Positions 61,642 to 64,000 of a DNA stretch of 64,000 nt are shown in pieces. Each line of letters starts with the position of its first letter. Within the stretch, counting starts at the first letter, position 1. The stretch is from a virus. Both the position numbers and the translations under genes were made by a program. Location: IMG/VR virus record IMGVR_UViG_3300025309_000006, positions 124,001 to 188,000 of that record; one strand, written 5' to 3'. The notes under the pieces were generated by a model. It saw only the letters and a program-made list of their open reading frames with translations, ran no database searches and was not told where the DNA came from.

Positions 61642-61845
61642 TTATGTATGTAATTTAGATAATCTACATTCTTCTAATTGTTTCTGTAATTCCGCTTTTG
61701 ACACCATATCTCTATAATACTCACACTTAGTTGTAATAGTAAATGGTAAACCAAGCATATTTATATCTTTAATCTTACGCTCGACATCAATAGCATAAGG
61801 ACGTAACCTACATAAATCAGTTATTTCACATTTTGCACAATCCAT
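61642..61845 (-). CDS. Cys-containing protein, 67 aa
   Basis: Starts MDCAKCEITDLCRLR with later C and C at the end; a possible iron-sulfur or zinc site. AAAGGAGG precedes the ATG. Confidence 0.53.
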   Translation of the reverse strand: MDCAKCEITDLCRLRPYAIDVERKIKDINMLGLPFTITTKCEYYRDMVSKAELQKQLEECRLSKLHT

Positions 61846-61880
61846 TTACTACCTCCTTTCTGCCAAATAAAATAATCCTT

Positions 61881-62078
61881 TTAAATGAAGTGTGGAACCC
61901 TAATACTTTCACGAATTCTTTCATATTCTTCTTCAGAAACTTCCATAAGTATTTCGTCAGAACCTCTTGCTTTAATATACTGTTGCAATTTTACTTTTTC
62001 TTTTTCTCCACCAATGCAAATCATTACATAATTATTAATTCTTGCAGAATATGTTACTAAAAATTTATCGCCTTTCAT
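61881..62078 (-). CDS. Hypothetical protein, 65 aa
   Basis: ATG 62078 with AAAGGA 8 nt upstream. Beta-rich start, helical acidic end (MEVSEEEYERIRES). Not recognised. Confidence 0.5.
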   Translation of the reverse strand: MKGDKFLVTYSARINNYVMICIGGEKEKVKLQQYIKARGSDEILMEVSEEEYERIRESIRVPHFI

Positions 62079-62109
62079 AATAATCATCCTTTCAATTAAT
62101 CTCCTTAAA

Positions 62110-62895
62110 TTAATCTTCTTCCTCTTCATTTATGTCCAAATAATAAGTTGTTTTAACTTCTTTCCTTTGAATAAGTTTAATAATATTCCCCAAATATTTA
62201 TTATTAATTGTAAAATATAAATCTCCATAATCATCATCAATAGTTATTTCAAAATCATCTAACTCATAATTATTTGCTTTAATATTTAGAACAACAGATT
62301 CTTTTAATTCCTCAAGAGTTATGCGTCTTTGTTCAATATCATAGTATTTTTCATCAATTAGTTTACCTATAATATTTTTATATACAGTATTTTTGATATA
62401 TTTTATAACAGTAGAAATATTATTTAAACCAAATAGATGTTCATTTATAATAAAATTTCTTCCTATTTCTTCGTAAGTATCAAATAAAGTAAAAAGATTT
62501 GAGAGTTGTTGTAGTAATAATTTTCTTTGAGTTAAAAATATCCTCATGGAAAATGTTCCAGAACCACCTCCTCGTTTATATCCTGCATCGCCTTTAAATG
62601 GTCTCATAGAACATAGCCTATAATTAAAACTCATATCTTCCTCAAAATAATGATCTAAATCAGATTTAAATTCATATAATTGTTGTTTTTCTATTGATCT
62701 AAAATGATTATATATTTCACTAATAAAACCTATGTAATTCATATTATTTAATTCTTCTGATGTATACAATTTACTATCTGGCAAATCTTTTAATTCACTA
62801 TTATAATCTATAGATATTTCAAGTTCATATCCTTTATCTATAGATTCTTTAATAGTTTGTAATATTTCATTTAATTCTACATCTTTTTTATTCAT
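62110..62895 (-). CDS. Unknown protein, 261 aa
   Basis: ATG 62895 with AAAAGGA upstream. Mostly helical, with GYKRGGGSGTFSMRIFLTQR in the middle and a beta part before an acidic tail (DINEEEED). Function not recognised. Confidence 0.53.
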   Translation of the reverse strand: MNKKDVELNEILQTIKESIDKGYELEISIDYNSELKDLPDSKLYTSEELNNMNYIGFISEIYNHFRSIEKQQLYEFKSDLDHYFEEDMSFNYRLCSMRPFKGDAGYKRGGGSGTFSMRIFLTQRKLLLQQLSNLFTLFDTYEEIGRNFIINEHLFGLNNISTVIKYIKNTVYKNIIGKLIDEKYYDIEQRRITLEELKESVVLNIKANNYELDDFEITIDDDYGDLYFTINNKYLGNIIKLIQRKEVKTTYYLDINEEEED

Positions 62896-62926
62896 AATAA
62901 TCATCCTTTTCATATTTTACATTCAA

Positions 62927-63175
62927 TTAATTCTTAACTAACCCCATATACTTTACCATATTACTTCTAAACTCTACAACTAAGCTCATCAAATCGCTTT
63001 TCATCTGCTCTTCTGCTTTTTCTAATACATCTCTAGAACATCCTTCTGTGATACCATATATTTTCTTTAAAGCCTTTTGCAATAATTCAGTATCCTCATC
63101 CGTCGATCCATATCCATCAACATACACATCGCTTTCAAGTAATGCACCATAAAGTAAGATATCAGTTTTTGTCAT
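62927..63175 (-). CDS. Hypothetical helical protein, 82 aa
   Basis: AAAGGATG precedes the ATG. Acidic first half (DVYVDGYGSTDEDTELLQKA), helical end. Not recognised. Confidence 0.5.
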   Translation of the reverse strand: MTKTDILLYGALLESDVYVDGYGSTDEDTELLQKALKKIYGITEGCSRDVLEKAEEQMKSDLMSLVVEFRSNMVKYMGLVKN

Positions 63176-63201
63176 TGTTTTATCATCCTTTCTTTCTATA
63201 A

Positions 63202-63381
63202 TTAAATACTCTTATACCATTCGCTTAAAGCTAGTGAAAATTCTTGCTCTTTATTATTAAGATATGTTCCATCTTGAAAAAGCTTTTCCATTAACTCTGC
63301 TTTGAGTTCAAAAGATGCATTTAGAAATCTTTCAAATAGTTTTTGTTTATCTTCTTGAGAGTAAATAGTTTCTGAATCCAT
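63202..63381 (-). CDS. Hypothetical helical protein, 59 aa
   Basis: ATG 63381 with GAGAGGAGG upstream. Reads MDSETIYSQEDKQKLFERFL onward; all-helical. Not recognised. Confidence 0.53.
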   Translation of the reverse strand: MDSETIYSQEDKQKLFERFLNASFELKAELMEKLFQDGTYLNNKEQEFSLALSEWYKSI

Positions 63382-63404
63382 TTTAGATATTCCTCCTCTC
63401 CTTA

Positions 63405-63557
63405 TTAATCTTTATGAACGCTTAATAAACCATTTTCACAATCATTGTATCTTGGGCAAGAATCTTCTGTACAAACTTCAGAAGCACATTTAACTTGATT
63501 ATCTTCTATCCATACTCTAACCACATAGAATTTAGATTCTGTACGTGTAAAACTCAT
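63405..63557 (-). CDS. Small Cys protein, DUF1540-like spacing, 50 aa
   Basis: ATG 63557 with GAAAGGAG upstream. C-terminal CASEVCTEDSCPRYNDC resembles the Cys pattern at 43491-43646. Probably metal binding. Confidence 0.55.
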   Translation of the reverse strand: MSFTRTESKFYVVRVWIEDNQVKCASEVCTEDSCPRYNDCENGLLSVHKD

Positions 63558-63564
63558 TTTAATT

Positions 63565-63735
63565 TTACTCCTTTCTTTGCTTGAAATTTTTACATTCTAT
63601 TATTGGAAGAGATAACGCATCATTATCGTTTTTACCATCAGGAGCAAATTCACACAAATACCAATCATAAAATATCCAATTATCACACTTTCTACATATA
63701 GAACCGATAAGTCCTTCGTCTATCCAGAAACTCAT
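63565..63735 (-). CDS. Hypothetical protein, 56 aa
   Basis: ATG 63735 with AAGGAATG upstream. Trp- and Tyr-rich with C-x2-C (ICRKCDNWIFYDWYLC), a possible zinc site. Its last codons overlap the ribosome binding site of the next gene. Confidence 0.53.
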   Translation of the reverse strand: MSFWIDEGLIGSICRKCDNWIFYDWYLCEFAPDGKNDNDALSLPIIECKNFKQRKE

Positions 63736-63763
63736 TTAGATTCATTCCTTTCATTTAAAAGTT

Positions 63764-64000
63764 TTATTTAATAATTTTAAATAATGTCTCAATATGTATA
63801 TCTAAATCCTTTTTCTTTTTACCAGTAGCAAGGACTTCGATTGTATTTCTTTTCTCATCCACAGACCATAATTGATAAAAATATGTAGTCAATCCTTCTA
63901 TTCTTTTTCTTTTGACTTTATAAGGAGGTTTATCTTCGATAAATTCTTTATGCCCTTCATCCAACCACCATCTAATAAATGATAACATTTCTTTATCGAA
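63764..64000 (-). CDS. C-terminal part of an HNH endonuclease paralogue (cut by window edge)
   Basis: The frame is open to the right edge. WLDEGHKEFIEDKPPYKVKR and QLWSVDEKRNTIEVLATGKK match the C-terminal region of the HNH gene at 50813-51700 (LYIEENPLYRILRKK, LWSMDKQYKLIHILAQGNKR). The nuclease core should lie beyond the window. Confidence 0.65.
   Translation of the reverse strand, partial: FDKEMLSFIRWWLDEGHKEFIEDKPPYKVKRKRIEGLTTYFYQLWSVDEKRNTIEVLATGKKKKDLDIHIETLFKIIK

Noticed and set aside
1-64000. CRISPR array
   Set aside because: No regularly spaced repeats of 20-40 bp were seen; recurring short motifs are ribosome binding sites such as GAAAGAAGGAATT.

Overview
The window is a very A+T-rich stretch with strong AGGAGG-type ribosome binding sites and densely packed small genes. 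This suggests a low-GC Gram-positive host (Bacillota). The content points to a large conjugative or phage-like plasmid: type IV secretion genes, a ParM/ParR partition locus, a Rep protein next to DnaA-box-like sites, and then a long accessory region. No phage structural genes were seen. Almost every gene lies on the minus strand. The exceptions are a 33-residue hydrophobic peptide gene (2291-2392), rep (7961-8890) and the gene after it (8983-9765).

Layout. 1-3.5 kb: a conjugation block in minus order of M23 peptidase, small membrane protein, VirB2-like pilin, TrbL/VirB6-like channel, PrgI/VirB3-like protein and a VirB4-like ATPase cut by the window edge. 4.8-6.0 kb: parM-parR with a perfect 22-bp palindrome upstream and a terminator downstream. 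6.0-9.8 kb: a free-standing homing endonuclease gene, a candidate origin and rep. 9.8-25.6 kb: nucleotide metabolism (HAD nucleotidase-like, guanylate-kinase-like, ThyX, NadR-like P-loop kinase, DUF488, radical SAM, dCMP deaminase, Nudix, B12-dependent ribonucleotide reductase with an intein), interrupted by two decayed TnpB elements. 27-40.6 kb: a replisome operon (SSB-like, Sak4-like ATPase, unknown, DnaB-like helicase, DnaG-like primase, RecB/Cas4-like nuclease, PHP-type Pol III alpha, RecD-like helicase) behind a consensus promoter at 40760-40788. 41-64 kb: about fifty small genes, mostly of unknown function, including many Cys-rich or zinc-ribbon proteins, two lipoproteins, a VWA protein, an MmcB-like nuclease and more homing endonucleases.

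Together the genes suggest an element that copies itself largely with its own replisome, secures its dNTP supply, partitions by actin-like filaments and transfers by conjugation. It carries a heavy load of selfish genes: an intein, EDxHD, GIY-YIG and HNH endonucleases, and IS605- and IS607-type TnpB remnants.

Four unusual themes stand out. (1) At least seven ORFs have a good ribosome binding site followed, at the expected position, by AUA, AUU or AUC instead of AUG. (2) Several ORFs are broken by one-base changes in short homopolymers, or by a single stop codon. (3) Perfect inverted repeats would hide the ribosome binding sites of rep and the ssb-like gene. (4) The tnpB element can be cut out on paper to restore its host gene, which gives its boundaries and a candidate TAM. 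All calls come from reading the sequence alone; no database search was run.
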